64,000 nt of DNA from Vreelandella massiliensis (GCF_900155385.1 NZ_LT699744.1:639562-703561), one strand, 5' to 3'; shown: positions 1-8,817, numbered from the stretch's first letter. Notes: a model not told the origin generated them from the letters alone. Numbers and translations are program-made.

Positions 1-136
1 CGCGCTCGGCGGGCGACATGGCAATTAAGGTTTCGCCTAACTGCTGGAGTTCGTGCATTTCGCGTTTGAGCTGCGATTTGCTCGGACGAATGTCTTGCTC
101 GTCCGGTTCAACGGGAGTGGGACGTTTTTTTGGCAT
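1..136 (-). CDS. darP: Ribosome biogenesis factor DarP/YjgA (DUF615), N-terminal part only
   Basis: Only the first 45 codons are in the window; the rest lies beyond base 1. The reading begins MPKKRPTPVEPDEQDI and continues with SKSQLKREMHELQQLG, the usual highly charged start of the YjgA/DarP family. These proteins bind a late 50S precursor and help 23S rRNA folding (family knowledge). The gene points away from pmbA, and the same divergent darP-pmbA pair is found in many gammaproteobacteria, which supports the call. Start is the ATG at 136-134. Confidence 0.85.
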   Translation of the reverse strand, partial: MPKKRPTPVEPDEQDIRPSKSQLKREMHELQQLGETLIAMSPAER

Positions 137-237
137 GGTGCTCACAGCAAACAGTTAAATGAAGGGCGGCATTATAGCAGGCCGCCAGAGAATGACAGGG
201 GTATCGCCCAAGCGGTGCCGGTAAAGGAGAATGACGA

Positions 238-1578
238 ATGGCACAGGCATTTGATGCAAACGCTCAGCAAAGCGTGCTGGCATCGCGCGCCACCGACGCG
301 CTCGCACTGGCGAAGCGCCTAGGCGCCGATGCGGCGGAAGTGGGGGCGAGCGTGGATCAGGGCGTGGGCGTAAGCGTGCGTCTAGGTGAGGTTGAAACCG
401 TCGAGCTTTCACGCGATCAAGGCATTGCGGTGACGGTCTACGTCGGCCAGCGTAAAGGCAGTGCCTCCTCCACCGATGCGGGCAGCGAATCGATTCGGGC
501 GACGGTGGAAAAGGCCATGGCCATCGCCCGCTATACCGGCGAAGATCCGGCCGCCGGCCTCGCCGATGCGGCGCTAATGGCCCGCGAAGTGCCAGATTTA
601 CACGTTCATCACCCTTGGGCATTAAGCATCGAGGAGGCGACGGCGTTGGCGCTTCGCTGCGAGCGTGCCGGCCGTGATGTCGCCGGTATTACCCATTCGG
701 ATGGTGCCTCGCTATCCACCGGCGAGGGGGTGCGCGTTTATGCCAATAGTCATGGCTTTTTAGGCACGCAAAAAGGCAGCCGTCACTCCTTTTCGTGCAT
801 GCTAATTGCCGAGGATGGCAATGGCATGCAGCGCGACTACGACTACTCCACGGCGCGCGACCCGCGAGAACTGCGCGACCCGGAAGATGTCGGGCGAGAA
901 GCCGCGCGACGTACCCTGCGTCGCCTCGGAGCCAAGCGTCCGGCAACGGGGACTTTTCCGGTGCTGTTTGATCCCTCAATGGCGAGTGGGTTAGTGGGCC
1001 ATTTGATGGGTGCTCTCGCCGGTGGCGCCCTGTATCGTCAAGCCTCGTTTCTCTGTGACCGGCTCGGGACGCCGCTGTTTCCCGAGTGGTTTAGCTTGGA
1101 AGAGCGCCCCATGGAAGTTGGCGCGATGGCGAGTTCGCCCTTCGATGGTGAGGGGGTCCAAACCCGCAATAATCGCTTTATCGAACAGGGTAAGGTGGCA
1201 AGCTACCTGCTCTCTTCCTATAGCGCCCGCCGTTTAGGCATGCAAACTACTGGCAATGCGGGTGGCGCGCGCAATTTACGCCTAAGCGCACCGCTAAGCT
1301 CGTTTGAGACGCTGCTGCAGCAAATGGGGCGTGGCGTTTGGGTCACCGAGCTCATGGGGCAAGGGGTTAACGGCGTAACAGGAGACTATTCGCGCGGCGC
1401 GGCAGGCTTCTGGGTGGAAAACGGCGAGGTGCAGTATCCCATCGAAGAGTTCACGATAGCGGGGAATCTTGAACAGATGTTCGCTAACTTGCGCGCGGTG
1501 GGCAGCGATACCGACACACGCGGCAGCATCCATACCGGTAGCTGGCTGATTGATAACATGACAGTGGCGGGGAGTTAA
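238..1578 (+). CDS. pmbA: TldE/PmbA metalloprotease-complex subunit
   Basis: A 446-residue protein of full family length. In known systems TldE/PmbA pairs with TldD to degrade unfolded peptides and to process microcin B17 and CcdA. TldE itself has no zinc site, and no HExxxH motif is visible here. Family landmarks include SVRLGEVETVELSRDQG near residue 50 and the glycine-rich C-terminal half (GQGVNGVTGDYSRGAAGFWV). The ATG at 238 follows an AAGGAGA ribosome site at 224-230. It converges with ptsO ten bases downstream; the spacer carries GTAGCGCTAC, a perfect 10-bp palindrome. Confidence 0.93.
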   Translation: MAQAFDANAQQSVLASRATDALALAKRLGADAAEVGASVDQGVGVSVRLGEVETVELSRDQGIAVTVYVGQRKGSASSTDAGSESIRATVEKAMAIARYTGEDPAAGLADAALMAREVPDLHVHHPWALSIEEATALALRCERAGRDVAGITHSDGASLSTGEGVRVYANSHGFLGTQKGSRHSFSCMLIAEDGNGMQRDYDYSTARDPRELRDPEDVGREAARRTLRRLGAKRPATGTFPVLFDPSMASGLVGHLMGALAGGALYRQASFLCDRLGTPLFPEWFSLEERPMEVGAMASSPFDGEGVQTRNNRFIEQGKVASYLLSSYSARRLGMQTTGNAGGARNLRLSAPLSSFETLLQQMGRGVWVTELMGQGVNGVTGDYSRGAAGFWVENGEVQYPIEEFTIAGNLEQMFANLRAVGSDTDTRGSIHTGSWLIDNMTVAGS

Positions 1579-1587
1579 GCGGTAGCG

Positions 1588-1857
1588 CTACTTATCTTCA
1601 TCGAAGCGGGCGTCGAACAGCGCTTGAACAGCCTCTAGCGCTTGTTCGGCATCGTCCCCTTCGGCGGTGACGGTGAGTTCTGTGCCGCAGGGTGCCGCGA
1701 GCATCAAAAGCGCCATAATATTGGCGGCATCGGCTTTTTGGGCGCCTTTGTATACGTTGATTCGGGCGCTGAATTGCTGACCGCAATTGACCAATTTGGT
1801 GGCGGCGCGTGCGTGTAAGCCACGCTTATTGGTGAGGGTTAATGTTCTCTCTGGCAC
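1588..1857 (-). CDS. ptsO: Nitrogen PTS phosphocarrier NPr (HPr-like)
   Basis: HPr-family protein of 89 residues that carries phosphate from PtsP (EI-Ntr) to PtsN. I chose the GTG at 1857 because GAAGGA lies just upstream and because this start puts the phospho-acceptor of the GLHARAA motif at His15, its usual number in HPr. An in-frame TTG at 1875 would add six residues and is less likely. Last gene of the rpoN-hpf-ptsN-rapZ-ptsO cluster, the usual setting for ptsO, and probably co-transcribed with rapZ. Confidence 0.93.
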   Translation of the reverse strand: MPERTLTLTNKRGLHARAATKLVNCGQQFSARINVYKGAQKADAANIMALLMLAAPCGTELTVTAEGDDAEQALEAVQALFDARFDEDK

Positions 1858-1950
1858 CCTGGTTCCTTCTTCCAAGCGGTGTCGTTTGGGTTGCTAAGCC
1901 GTCACTGTATGCCCAGCATCGACTGAGTCTCTCTGTCACATCACGCTCTC

Positions 1951-2844
1951 TCAATGGGGTTCAATACCGCCCTCATCGAGGGTGTATTGCAGGCCCAGCT
2001 CGCGGTGGCGCACGTGCGCTTCGCCGGTTGTCTCGATGATACGTTGGGCGAGCTGCTCAACCAAGTAGACAGAGCGGTGCTGTCCACCGGTGCAGCCGAT
2101 AGCGACGGTCATATAGCTGCGTTGGCTACTTTGGTAAGCGGGTAGCCAGCGCACAATCCAGTCGTGGATATCCTGGCACATGCTCTCCACGACCGGGTAA
2201 GTACTCAAAAAGGTTTGAATAACTTCATCGCGTCCATTGGATTGGCGCAGCGCCGGGTCCCAGTAAGGGTTGGGCAGGCAGCGCACATCAAATACCAGAT
2301 CGGCATCTAAGGGCACACCCCGCTTGTAACCAAAGGATTCGAAGGTAATAGTGAGCTGGTCACGCCGACGGTGAGCCACTTGGTCGGTGATACGGCGGCG
2401 TAAATCGTGTGCCGAGAGACGTGATGTATCAATGGTGAGGTCGGCTAAATCGCGTACTTCGCTTAGCGCCTCTTCCTCTTTAGTAATCGCTTCTTCGAGG
2501 GTTAAATCGCTGTTACGCGTTAGCGGATGGCGCCGGCGCGTGGCCGAATAGCGTTCCAGTAAAATTCTGGCATCAGTGGTAAGAAAGACGACCTGGAAGT
2601 GAATGCCCCGCTGCTTTAACTCGCCCAATAGTCGGGGGAGTTGCTCTAATGCGCCGGGCAGATTGCGTGCGTCAATACTCACGGCTAAACGCGCCTGGTC
2701 ACCCTGGTCACGAATTTCATCCACTAGCGAGCCGAGCAGTACGGCGGGTAAGTTATCAATCGCATAGTAGCCAAGGTCTTCCAGGGCTTGCAAAGCAATC
2801 GACTTTCCCGACCCGGAGCGGCCGCTAATGATGACCAGTTGCAT
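1951..2844 (-). CDS. rapZ: RNase adapter protein RapZ (YvcJ-type P-loop protein)
   Basis: 297 residues. The N-terminal P-loop GRSGSGKS (residues 8-15) and the following ALEDLGYYAIDNLP are family signatures. The C-terminal half has the small-molecule/RNA-binding domain with GCTGGQHRSVYLVEQLA. In enterobacteria RapZ senses glucosamine-6-phosphate and directs RNase E to the sRNA GlmZ. Whether GlmZ/GlmY exist in this organism cannot be judged from this window. It sits between ptsN and ptsO as in most gammaproteobacteria. Confidence 0.95.
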   Translation of the reverse strand: MQLVIISGRSGSGKSIALQALEDLGYYAIDNLPAVLLGSLVDEIRDQGDQARLAVSIDARNLPGALEQLPRLLGELKQRGIHFQVVFLTTDARILLERYSATRRRHPLTRNSDLTLEEAITKEEEALSEVRDLADLTIDTSRLSAHDLRRRITDQVAHRRRDQLTITFESFGYKRGVPLDADLVFDVRCLPNPYWDPALRQSNGRDEVIQTFLSTYPVVESMCQDIHDWIVRWLPAYQSSQRSYMTVAIGCTGGQHRSVYLVEQLAQRIIETTGEAHVRHRELGLQYTLDEGGIEPH

Positions 2845-2900
2845 AGGGAGTCTCTGTTGGGTATCAGCGCATGTCGTGAGCCGTTGTGTTGGGCACTGAT

Positions 2901-3368
2901 TTACGCTGAATGTTCGCGTATTTTTGCGTTGATCAAATCGAGAAGCTCACGCTGGCTGCCTGTTTTGCGAAGCTGTGCGCGAGTGTCAGCGTCGTTCATG
3001 ATGGTGGCGACTTGACCGAGTAGCGCAAGGTGCGTGTCATCTGCCTCTTCCGGTACCAGCAGGATGAACACAAGGTCGACTGGATCGCCATCAATGGCAT
3101 CAAAATCGACCGCTTCAGCCAGTTTCAAGAAGCTGGCAATAGGCGATGTGCAGTGGGGGCTGCGCGCGTGTGGGATTGCGACGCCATTGCCAATACCCGT
3201 GCTGCCAAGCCGCTCTCGGCTTATCAGGCGGCTAAACACTTCTTGGCTATCAAGGCTGGGAATGTTTTGGGCAATAAAGGTGCTGAAAAACTCCAGCACC
3301 CTTTTTTTGCTGCCCCCCGGAACATCGTAGAGTACGCGTTCCGGGGGAAGGATCGTTTCCAATGTCAT
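2901..3368 (-). CDS. ptsN: Nitrogen-regulatory PTS enzyme IIA (EIIA-Ntr)
   Basis: 155-residue PTS EIIA type-2 domain, the terminal phosphate acceptor of the PtsP-NPr-PtsN chain. The phosphorylated histidine is seen in GVAIPHAR (His67 with this start). In other species PtsN controls potassium uptake and the stringent response rather than sugar transport. I use the ATG at 3368 (MTLETILPPERV), which matches family N-termini. A longer frame back to 3440 overlaps hpf and is unlikely. The start is four bases after the hpf stop, so the two are almost certainly translated from one message. Confidence 0.94.
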   Translation of the reverse strand: MTLETILPPERVLYDVPGGSKKRVLEFFSTFIAQNIPSLDSQEVFSRLISRERLGSTGIGNGVAIPHARSPHCTSPIASFLKLAEAVDFDAIDGDPVDLVFILLVPEEADDTHLALLGQVATIMNDADTRAQLRKTGSQRELLDLINAKIREHSA

Positions 3369-3372
3369 TGGA

Positions 3373-3681
3373 TTACCGTGCACCAGCGCCTTGGGCGCGT
3401 GCCTGTGCTTTTTCTTTATGCTTAACGAGTTGGCGATCAATCTTATCCGCTAAGGCATCGATCGCGGCATACATGTCGATATCGGTGGCTTCAGCGTGCA
3501 AATCTGCACCGGCTGCGTGAAGGGTGCAAGCCGCCTGCTGGCGTTCTTTCTCTACTGACAACGTAACCTGAACGGTCGTGATGTTGTCGTAGTGGCGTTC
3601 AACGCGATCAAGCTTTTCGTTGACATAGTCACGCAAGGCGTCAGTCAGCTCTACGTGATGACCGGTGATATTGACTTGCAT
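3373..3681 (-). CDS. hpf: Ribosome hibernation-promoting factor, short form
   Basis: 102 residues, the short HPF form that works with RMF to make 100S ribosomes. The sequence begins MQVNITGHHVELTDALRDYV and has the basic C-terminal helix expected for binding the 30S decoding site. Start at 3681 is supported by AAGGAGT nine bases upstream. The same frame is open to 3741, but those extra codons cover the promoter assigned to this gene. It sits directly downstream of rpoN, as in Pseudomonas and E. coli. Confidence 0.94.
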   Translation of the reverse strand: MQVNITGHHVELTDALRDYVNEKLDRVERHYDNITTVQVTLSVEKERQQAACTLHAAGADLHAEATDIDMYAAIDALADKIDRQLVKHKEKAQARAQGAGAR

Positions 3682-3714
3682 TGACGTACTCCTTATCCGT
3701 CGGACTGTCCCTCG

Positions 3715-3742
3715 ATTGTAACCCTTTTTTCTATTATGCAAA
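3715..3742 (-). promoter_or_regulatory. Putative sigma-70 promoter of hpf
   Basis: On the minus strand TTTGCA (3742-3737), 16 bases, then TACAAT (3720-3715) in the 86-base rpoN-hpf spacer. The predicted start lies about 27 bases upstream of the hpf start codon. It would let hpf-ptsN-rapZ-ptsO be transcribed separately from rpoN. Visual match only. Confidence 0.45.
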
Positions 3743-3767
3743 GCCCTTTACGGCAGTTTCCGGTTAA

Positions 3768-5186
3768 CTAGCGTAACCGACGCCGCTCGCTTGACGAAGG
3801 AATGCCCATCGCTTCACGGTATTTCGCCACGGTTCGCCGTGCCACATGAATATCTTCTTCGCCGAGCAGCGTGACCAAGCGACTGTCCGAGAGCGGTTTT
3901 TTAGCCGGTTCATCCTGTATGAGTTTTTTGATCCGAGCGCGTATGGCCGTGCTGGAGTGACCGTCGCCGTCTTGACCGCTGACCTGGCTGGAAAAGAAGT
4001 ACTTGAGTTCAAACACGCCACGCGGCGTATGCACATACTTTTGCGTGGTAACCCGTGAAATGGTCGATTCGTGCATCTCCACGGCGTCGGCGATGTCGGC
4101 CAAAATCAGCGGCTTCATGGCCTCCTCACCATGCTCAAGAAAGCCAATCTGGCGGGTGATGATTTCGCGCCCTACCCGTAATAGGGTGTCGTTGCGGCTA
4201 CTCAAACTCTTAATCAGCCAGCGAGCCTCCTGCAAATGCTCTTTAAGGAACTGGTTGTCTTGGCTTTTATCGGCGCGTTTGATCAGGCTGGCGTAGTCGG
4301 GTTGAATGCGCAGCCGCGGCATGGCGTCAGGGTTAAGGGTTAAGTGCCAGCCCTGCTCATCATGGTGCACCACAAGATCGGGGATTACATAGCCGTTATC
4401 GGTACTGCCGAACGCGCTTCCCGGGCGTGGGTTGAGACTTCTCACCAGCTCGATCACCTCATCGAGCTGCTCTTCATCAAGCCCTAAGCGGCGTTTTAAC
4501 AAGCGCCGATCGTCTCGGCCGAGCGCTTCAAGAAACTGCCGCACTAGCCGTCGTGCGGCGATTAAAAGCGGGGTATCGTCGGGTAAGGCGGCAAGCTGCA
4601 GCATCAAGCATTCGCGCAGATCCCGAGCAAACACACCGGTAGGCTCAAACTGCTGCAGGCGAAGCAGCACACTCTCGATATCGCGCTGATTAACCCCTTC
4701 TAGTGCCTGCTGTCGTAACCCATCGCGTAGCTCGTTAAGCGGTTGGTGAATGTAGCCGTTGTCATCCACCGCGTCGATCAGCGTTTCCGCAATTCGCAGC
4801 TCGTGCGGGCTAAAGTCCGTCATGGCCAACTGCCATAGGAGGTGGCCCTGTAGGCTCTGGGTGGGGGCGTCGCGTTCAAAATCGGGGGCGTCACTGCTTG
4901 CGTTTGAGGCAGTGCCTAGGTCTTGATAGGTGTCCGACCACTCGCTATCCACGGAGAGTTCGCTGGGAATGTTCTCTTCCCACTCTGGCTCTTGTGGCTC
5001 TTCAGGGGAGGTGTGTTCGCTAAACTCATCCTCTTGCTCGAGTAGCGGGTTGGTATCCAGCGCCTGCTGGATCTCTTGGCGCAAGTCCAGTGTTGAAAGC
5101 TGCAGCAGGGCAATGGCCTGCTGCAGTTGAGGCGTCATCGTTAGCTGGGTACCGACACGCAGTTGAAGGGACGCTTTCATGACCAT
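3768..5186 (-). CDS. rpoN: RNA polymerase sigma-54 factor RpoN
   Basis: 472 residues. Region I is the glutamine/leucine-rich N-terminus (LTMTPQLQQAIALLQL), followed by an acidic region II, the core-binding region, and the C-terminal RpoN box ARRTVAKYRE (residues 449-458) that contacts the -24 element. It directs core polymerase to -24/-12 promoters that need an AAA+ activator. The first ATG (5186) has CAAGGG ten bases upstream; most homologues begin at the second in-frame ATG (5180, MKASLQL), so two residues are uncertain. The 116-base space to lptB holds an exact sigma-54 promoter sequence pointing into this gene. Confidence 0.97.
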   Translation of the reverse strand: MVMKASLQLRVGTQLTMTPQLQQAIALLQLSTLDLRQEIQQALDTNPLLEQEDEFSEHTSPEEPQEPEWEENIPSELSVDSEWSDTYQDLGTASNASSDAPDFERDAPTQSLQGHLLWQLAMTDFSPHELRIAETLIDAVDDNGYIHQPLNELRDGLRQQALEGVNQRDIESVLLRLQQFEPTGVFARDLRECLMLQLAALPDDTPLLIAARRLVRQFLEALGRDDRRLLKRRLGLDEEQLDEVIELVRSLNPRPGSAFGSTDNGYVIPDLVVHHDEQGWHLTLNPDAMPRLRIQPDYASLIKRADKSQDNQFLKEHLQEARWLIKSLSSRNDTLLRVGREIITRQIGFLEHGEEAMKPLILADIADAVEMHESTISRVTTQKYVHTPRGVFELKYFFSSQVSGQDGDGHSSTAIRARIKKLIQDEPAKKPLSDSRLVTLLGEEDIHVARRTVAKYREAMGIPSSSERRRLR

Positions 5187-5267
5187 TGGTAGGCAACCCT
5201 TGAGACAGCGGAAGGCTATACCCTAAGGGCAGTGTGGCAGCTGTGCAAGTGCAATAAGCATGCCGCC

Positions 5268-5283
5268 AGCAAAATACGTGCCA
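5268..5283 (-). promoter_or_regulatory. Consensus sigma-54 (-24/-12) promoter upstream of rpoN
   Basis: Read on the minus strand the sequence is TGGCACG-TATT-TTGCT, which fits the sigma-54 consensus TGGCACG-N4-TTGCW at every defined base, with the invariant GG and GC separated by exactly ten bases. The predicted start of transcription is near 5257, about 70 bases before the rpoN start codon. It lies in the short lptB-rpoN spacer and faces rpoN. The sequence match is direct; activity is inferred. Confidence 0.7.
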
Positions 5284-5302
5284 TGATTGTCGCTACCATG
5301 GG

Positions 5303-6073
5303 TTAGAGACGAAAATCGTCGCCGAGATAGACCTCGCGAACTTTTTGGTTAGTTAAAATGGTATGAGGCGAGCCGCTGGCAATAATGTGGCCGTCACTAA
5401 CGATATAGGCGGTATCGCAAATATCCAGCGTTTCACGCACATTGTGGTCGGTGATTAAAACGCCGATATTACGCGCTTTCAGGGTGCGAATAATCGACTT
5501 AATATCGCCCACCGAAATAGGGTCAACGCCGGCAAAAGGTTCATCCAACAGAATGAACGCGGGATCTGTGGCCAGTGATCGGGCGATTTCAACTCGCCGA
5601 CGCTCGCCGCCTGAAAGGCTCATGCCTAAATTGTCGCGAATGTGGGTAATGTGGAAATCTTCGAGCAGGTTCGCGAGTTGCGCTTCTCGGGCCGAGCGGC
5701 TGAGGTGTTTGCGCGTCTCAAGAATTGCCATGATGTTATCGGCAACCGAGAGCTTGCGAAAAATCGAGGCTTCCTGGGGAAGATAACCGATCCCCGCCAC
5801 CGCCCGCTCGTGCATGGGGGCATGCGAGAGATCAATATCATCAATGCTGACCTTGCCCGCATCGGCTTTTACCAGCCCTACGATCATGTAGAACGAGGTT
5901 GTTTTGCCCGCTCCATTAGGGCCGAGCAACCCGACAATGCTGCCTTGGGCAATATCGAGATTAATATCCTTGACCACGCGGCGGCGCTTGTAGCTTTTGG
6001 CCAAGTGGCGGGCGCTGAGCGTTTTACCCGGCGTTGGCGTTTGACTTGTGGCGGTAATATCGTCGAAAGACAC
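5303..6073 (-). CDS. lptB: LPS export ABC transporter ATPase LptB
   Basis: 256-residue ABC ATPase that powers LPS extraction by LptFG. Walker A GPNGAGKT is at residues 51-58; the signature LSGGERRR and Walker [13 protein letters not shown] follow in order. The N-terminus (about 18 residues before the first strand) is longer than in E. coli LptB (241 residues). It lies 13 bases after lptA in the lptC-lptA-lptB order and upstream of rpoN, the conserved arrangement. lptF and lptG are not in the window. Confidence 0.96.
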   Translation of the reverse strand: MSFDDITATSQTPTPGKTLSARHLAKSYKRRRVVKDINLDIAQGSIVGLLGPNGAGKTTSFYMIVGLVKADAGKVSIDDIDLSHAPMHERAVAGIGYLPQEASIFRKLSVADNIMAILETRKHLSRSAREAQLANLLEDFHITHIRDNLGMSLSGGERRRVEIARSLATDPAFILLDEPFAGVDPISVGDIKSIIRTLKARNIGVLITDHNVRETLDICDTAYIVSDGHIIASGSPHTILTNQKVREVYLGDDFRL

Positions 6074-6086
6074 GCGGTCTCTTCTC

Positions 6087-6602
6087 CTATTCGGACGGCT
6101 GCTCCGGCTGAAGCGTCATGCGAATACGTTGATTTTCGCTACCCTCGACGTCCGAGCGGGCCTGAACCACGTCCCGGTCGATAAAGTACTCCAGTCGCCC
6201 ACCGGTAAAGCGGTCACCGCCCTGGGTCAGCTCTGCACGGTCGATAAGTTCGACGCGGCGTTCAGCCAAGTGGTAGATAATGCGCTGTGCCTGACCCTCC
6301 ATCACTTCTTCTTGTCCTTCGGGGCGATGGCGCATATAGGCGCGATTGCCAATGGCCGTGGCGCGCGATAACTCGCCTGCCTCATTGCGCTGAATTTCGA
6401 CTTTATCGCCACGAAGGCGCATTTCCCCCTGGCGAACCTCGACATTACCGCGATAGACGGCGGTGCCCGCCCCCTGATCGATGTCGAGCTGATCGGCTTC
6501 AACTTCGACAGGGTCATTGGGGGCCGCATGCGCGCTGCTGATGGCAGCAACTCCTAGCGCTAGGGCCATTAGTGAGCCATATAGGAAGGCGTTGGCTTTC
6601 AT
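6087..6602 (-). CDS. lptA: Periplasmic LPS bridge protein LptA
   Basis: 171 residues with a Sec signal peptide (about residues 1-26, ending SSAHA) and an OstA/LptA jelly-roll domain ([19 protein letters not shown]). It forms the periplasmic bridge between LptC and LptD. The start codon overlaps the lptC stop by four bases (ATGA), so translation of the two is coupled. Confidence 0.94.
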   Translation of the reverse strand: MKANAFLYGSLMALALGVAAISSAHAAPNDPVEVEADQLDIDQGAGTAVYRGNVEVRQGEMRLRGDKVEIQRNEAGELSRATAIGNRAYMRHRPEGQEEVMEGQAQRIIYHLAERRVELIDRAELTQGGDRFTGGRLEYFIDRDVVQARSDVEGSENQRIRMTLQPEQPSE

Positions 6603-7186
6603 GGAGTGTCCTCGTTGAAGGCTTCTGCGGGGTGGTAGCCGCGTACATCACCGGTTAAGCGTAAGGCATCATGGTTAAGCCATAGCTCCATGCGTTGTGC
6701 TTGCATATGTTGCGGCGGTTGCTGTAAGCGCACGGGCGTATTGCTGTAGGCGTAGGCGTTGTCGCTATCGTAGTGTAACTGCTCGGTGTCAAGCTGCCAG
6801 CCCTGTTCCGGGGCGCTGATCCGCGCATCGCCTGTAAGCGTCAGTAGCTCGCGCCGGTCAATGGTGCCGCGCCTTGCACTGGCGTGCCAACGCCGCTGTT
6901 GGCTGTCAAAAAGCGTTACCTGCGGCTCCTTGAGCTGCGTGGTGGCGCGCTCCGGGGTGTGGGTGAGCAGGGGGGTCGTTAGGATTTGATGGCGCCTACC
7001 GTGGGTATCAAAGCGGGTTAGCGTGGCGTTTTCTACCACGTGGCTCGGCTCTTGGGCGCGCGCCTCTGGGTCCGGTCGGCTAGGGTCGGTGTCATGGAGG
7101 TCCAGCCACGCTAATAACGCCCCCAGTCCTACGACAAGCACCAGTAGTACTAGGCGCTTTTGGAGCAACAGATTCCACATTGGCAT
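6599..7186 (-). CDS. lptC: LPS export protein LptC
   Basis: 195 residues with one N-terminal membrane anchor (LVLLVLVVGLGALLAWL, about residues 12-28) and a periplasmic LptC/OstA-like domain. It hands LPS from LptBFG to LptA. Sequence conservation in this family is low, so the call rests on length, topology and position: it overlaps kdsC by one base and lptA by four. Confidence 0.9.
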   Translation of the reverse strand: MPMWNLLLQKRLVLLVLVVGLGALLAWLDLHDTDPSRPDPEARAQEPSHVVENATLTRFDTHGRRHQILTTPLLTHTPERATTQLKEPQVTLFDSQQRRWHASARRGTIDRRELLTLTGDARISAPEQGWQLDTEQLHYDSDNAYAYSNTPVRLQQPPQHMQAQRMELWLNHDALRLTGDVRGYHPAEAFNEDTP

Positions 7187-7734
7187 TATGCCGACGGCAG
7201 GCCGTGCAAATAGGTATCCACCACCGCGCCCCAGTGACCCTGCGCGTCGAGCAGCGTGTCGCAGATTTCTCGCACTGCGCCGTGACCGCCCTGGCGCTCG
7301 GTGACCCAGTCAGCGTGCTTGTGCATGTAGTCGGGCGCGTTGGGCACCGTAATGCCGACCCCGGCCCGCTTGATAGCCGCCAAATCGGGCAGGTCATCGC
7401 CACAGTAGGCGACTTGTTCGATATCGAGGCTCAAACGCTGGCAGAGGCTACGCAGCGTGGCAAGCTTATCTTCGCAGCCCTGATAAACATGCGAGATGCC
7501 CAGCGCCGCGGCGCGTTGGCTCACCATGGGGGAGTCTCTTCCGGTGATCAACGCCACTTGCAGGCCGGCACGCTTGAGGAGTTTTAACCCGTGGCCATCT
7601 TGGGTATGGAACGCTTTGATTTCGATACCATCCGCCTGAAAGTACAGGCGACCGTCGGTTAAAACGCCGTCAACGTCCAGGGCGAGTAAGCGCACACGGC
7701 GCAGCTGATCAATAAGGGGAACAGGTAGTGCCAT
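7186..7734 (-). CDS. kdsC: 3-deoxy-D-manno-octulosonate 8-phosphate phosphatase KdsC
   Basis: 182-residue HAD-family phosphatase of the C0 type. The nucleophile motif is DVDGVLTDG (Asp20, Asp22), followed by TGRDS and the late GDDLPDLAAIK motif that binds magnesium. It removes phosphate from KDO-8-phosphate in the cytoplasm to give free KDO for the LPS core. It lies in the usual kdsD-kdsC-lptC order. Confidence 0.96.
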   Translation of the reverse strand: MALPVPLIDQLRRVRLLALDVDGVLTDGRLYFQADGIEIKAFHTQDGHGLKLLKRAGLQVALITGRDSPMVSQRAAALGISHVYQGCEDKLATLRSLCQRLSLDIEQVAYCGDDLPDLAAIKRAGVGITVPNAPDYMHKHADWVTERQGGHGAVREICDTLLDAQGHWGAVVDTYLHGLPSA

Positions 7735-7768
7735 ACAGCCTCCGGCTAAGAAGTGACATCAAGCGTCG

Positions 7769-8740
7769 TTAAATCACGCCACTGATGAGTAAGTCGTGCA
7801 TATGGAGGGCGCCAATCGGGCGCTGCTGCTCATCGACAACGGCAAGCGCTGTGATTTTGCTCTCTTCCATTAAGTGTACGGCTTCTGCCGCAAGAACGTC
7901 AGGGGCAATGCGCTTACCCGGGCGGGTCATCACATCATCGACGCAGACGTCGCGTAGGTCGTGGTATTGATCCAGCGTGCGGCGTAAATCGCCGTCCGTG
8001 TATACCCCGGCTAGGCGCCCTTGGGGGTCGATCACGCAGGTAAAGCCTAGCCCTTTGCGGGTAATTTCCAATAGCGCATCGCGTAGGGGGCTGCCGAGCA
8101 AGACCTGAGGTAAACGTTCGCCACTGTGCATCACATCCTTGACCCGCAGAAGCAAGCGTTTGCCCAGTGTGCCGCCTGGGTGAGAAAGCGCGAAATCCTC
8201 TGCGGTAAAGCCTCGCGCTTCCAGTAGTGCCACCGCCAAGGCATCGCCAAGTGCTAGGGCTGCGGTCGTTGAGCTAGTAGGGGCGAGATCCAGCGGGCAC
8301 GCCTCGCGCTCCACGCCGCTGTCTAAATGCGCGTCAGCATGAAGGGCGAGCGTCGAGCGCGTCCTTCCGGTCATGCTTATCAGCGGTACCCCCAAGCGCT
8401 TTAGCAGTGGCAAAAGAGCGGTGACTTCGGCGGTTTCGCCCGAATTGGACAGGGCGAGCACTACGTCGCTACGTGTGATCATACCAAGATCGCCGTGGCT
8501 AGCTTCACCCGGATGGACGAAAAATGCCGGCGTGCCGGTACTGGCCAAGGTGGCGGCAAGTTTACCGGCGATATGGCCGGATTTGCCCATGCCGGTCACC
8601 ACGACGCGGCCCTGGCAGGCGATAATCAGTTCGCAGGCCCGGTCAAAGTGAGCGTCGAGTTTTGCCTGCAGCCCTCCGATGGCGGCTTGCTCAATTTGTA
8701 AAGTGCGCAGTGCGCTTTCGCGCAGTGGGCTAATCGTCAT
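7769..8740 (-). CDS. kdsD: D-arabinose-5-phosphate isomerase KdsD
   Basis: 323 residues: a SIS sugar-isomerase domain (about 30-190, with VTGMGKSGHIAGKLAATL) and two C-terminal CBS domains (about 205-323). It converts ribulose-5-phosphate to arabinose-5-phosphate, the first committed step toward KDO. It is the first gene of the kds-lpt-rpoN cluster, with a good promoter candidate upstream. E. coli has yrbG between mlaF and kdsD; it is absent here. Confidence 0.95.
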   Translation of the reverse strand: MTISPLRESALRTLQIEQAAIGGLQAKLDAHFDRACELIIACQGRVVVTGMGKSGHIAGKLAATLASTGTPAFFVHPGEASHGDLGMITRSDVVLALSNSGETAEVTALLPLLKRLGVPLISMTGRTRSTLALHADAHLDSGVEREACPLDLAPTSSTTAALALGDALAVALLEARGFTAEDFALSHPGGTLGKRLLLRVKDVMHSGERLPQVLLGSPLRDALLEITRKGLGFTCVIDPQGRLAGVYTDGDLRRTLDQYHDLRDVCVDDVMTRPGKRIAPDVLAAEAVHLMEESKITALAVVDEQQRPIGALHMHDLLISGVI

Positions 8741-8783
8741 GGGATAGAAAGCCGTGGTAGTGAAAGGGTGAAGAAAACATTAC

Positions 8784-8812
8784 ATGATAATGCCCACCCC
8801 TTCAGGCAACAA
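8784..8812 (-). promoter_or_regulatory. Putative sigma-70 promoter of the kdsD cluster
   Basis: On the minus strand TTGTTG (8812-8807), a 17-base spacer and TATCAT (8789-8784), about 45 bases before the kdsD start. It lies back to back with the mlaF promoter candidate; the -35 box overlaps the palindrome AACAATTGTT at 8808-8817. Confidence 0.5.
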
Positions 8813-8817
8813 TTGTT
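8808..8817. promoter_or_regulatory. Palindrome AACAATTGTT between divergent promoters
   Basis: A perfect 10-bp palindrome overlapping the -35 box of the kdsD promoter candidate and directly next to the -35 box of the mlaF candidate. It could be an operator acting on both directions; no binding protein can be named. Confidence 0.3.

Noticed and set aside
2901..3440. Longer ptsN start at 3440
   Set aside because: It would overlap hpf by 68 bases; family proteins begin at MTLETIL-like sequence (3368).
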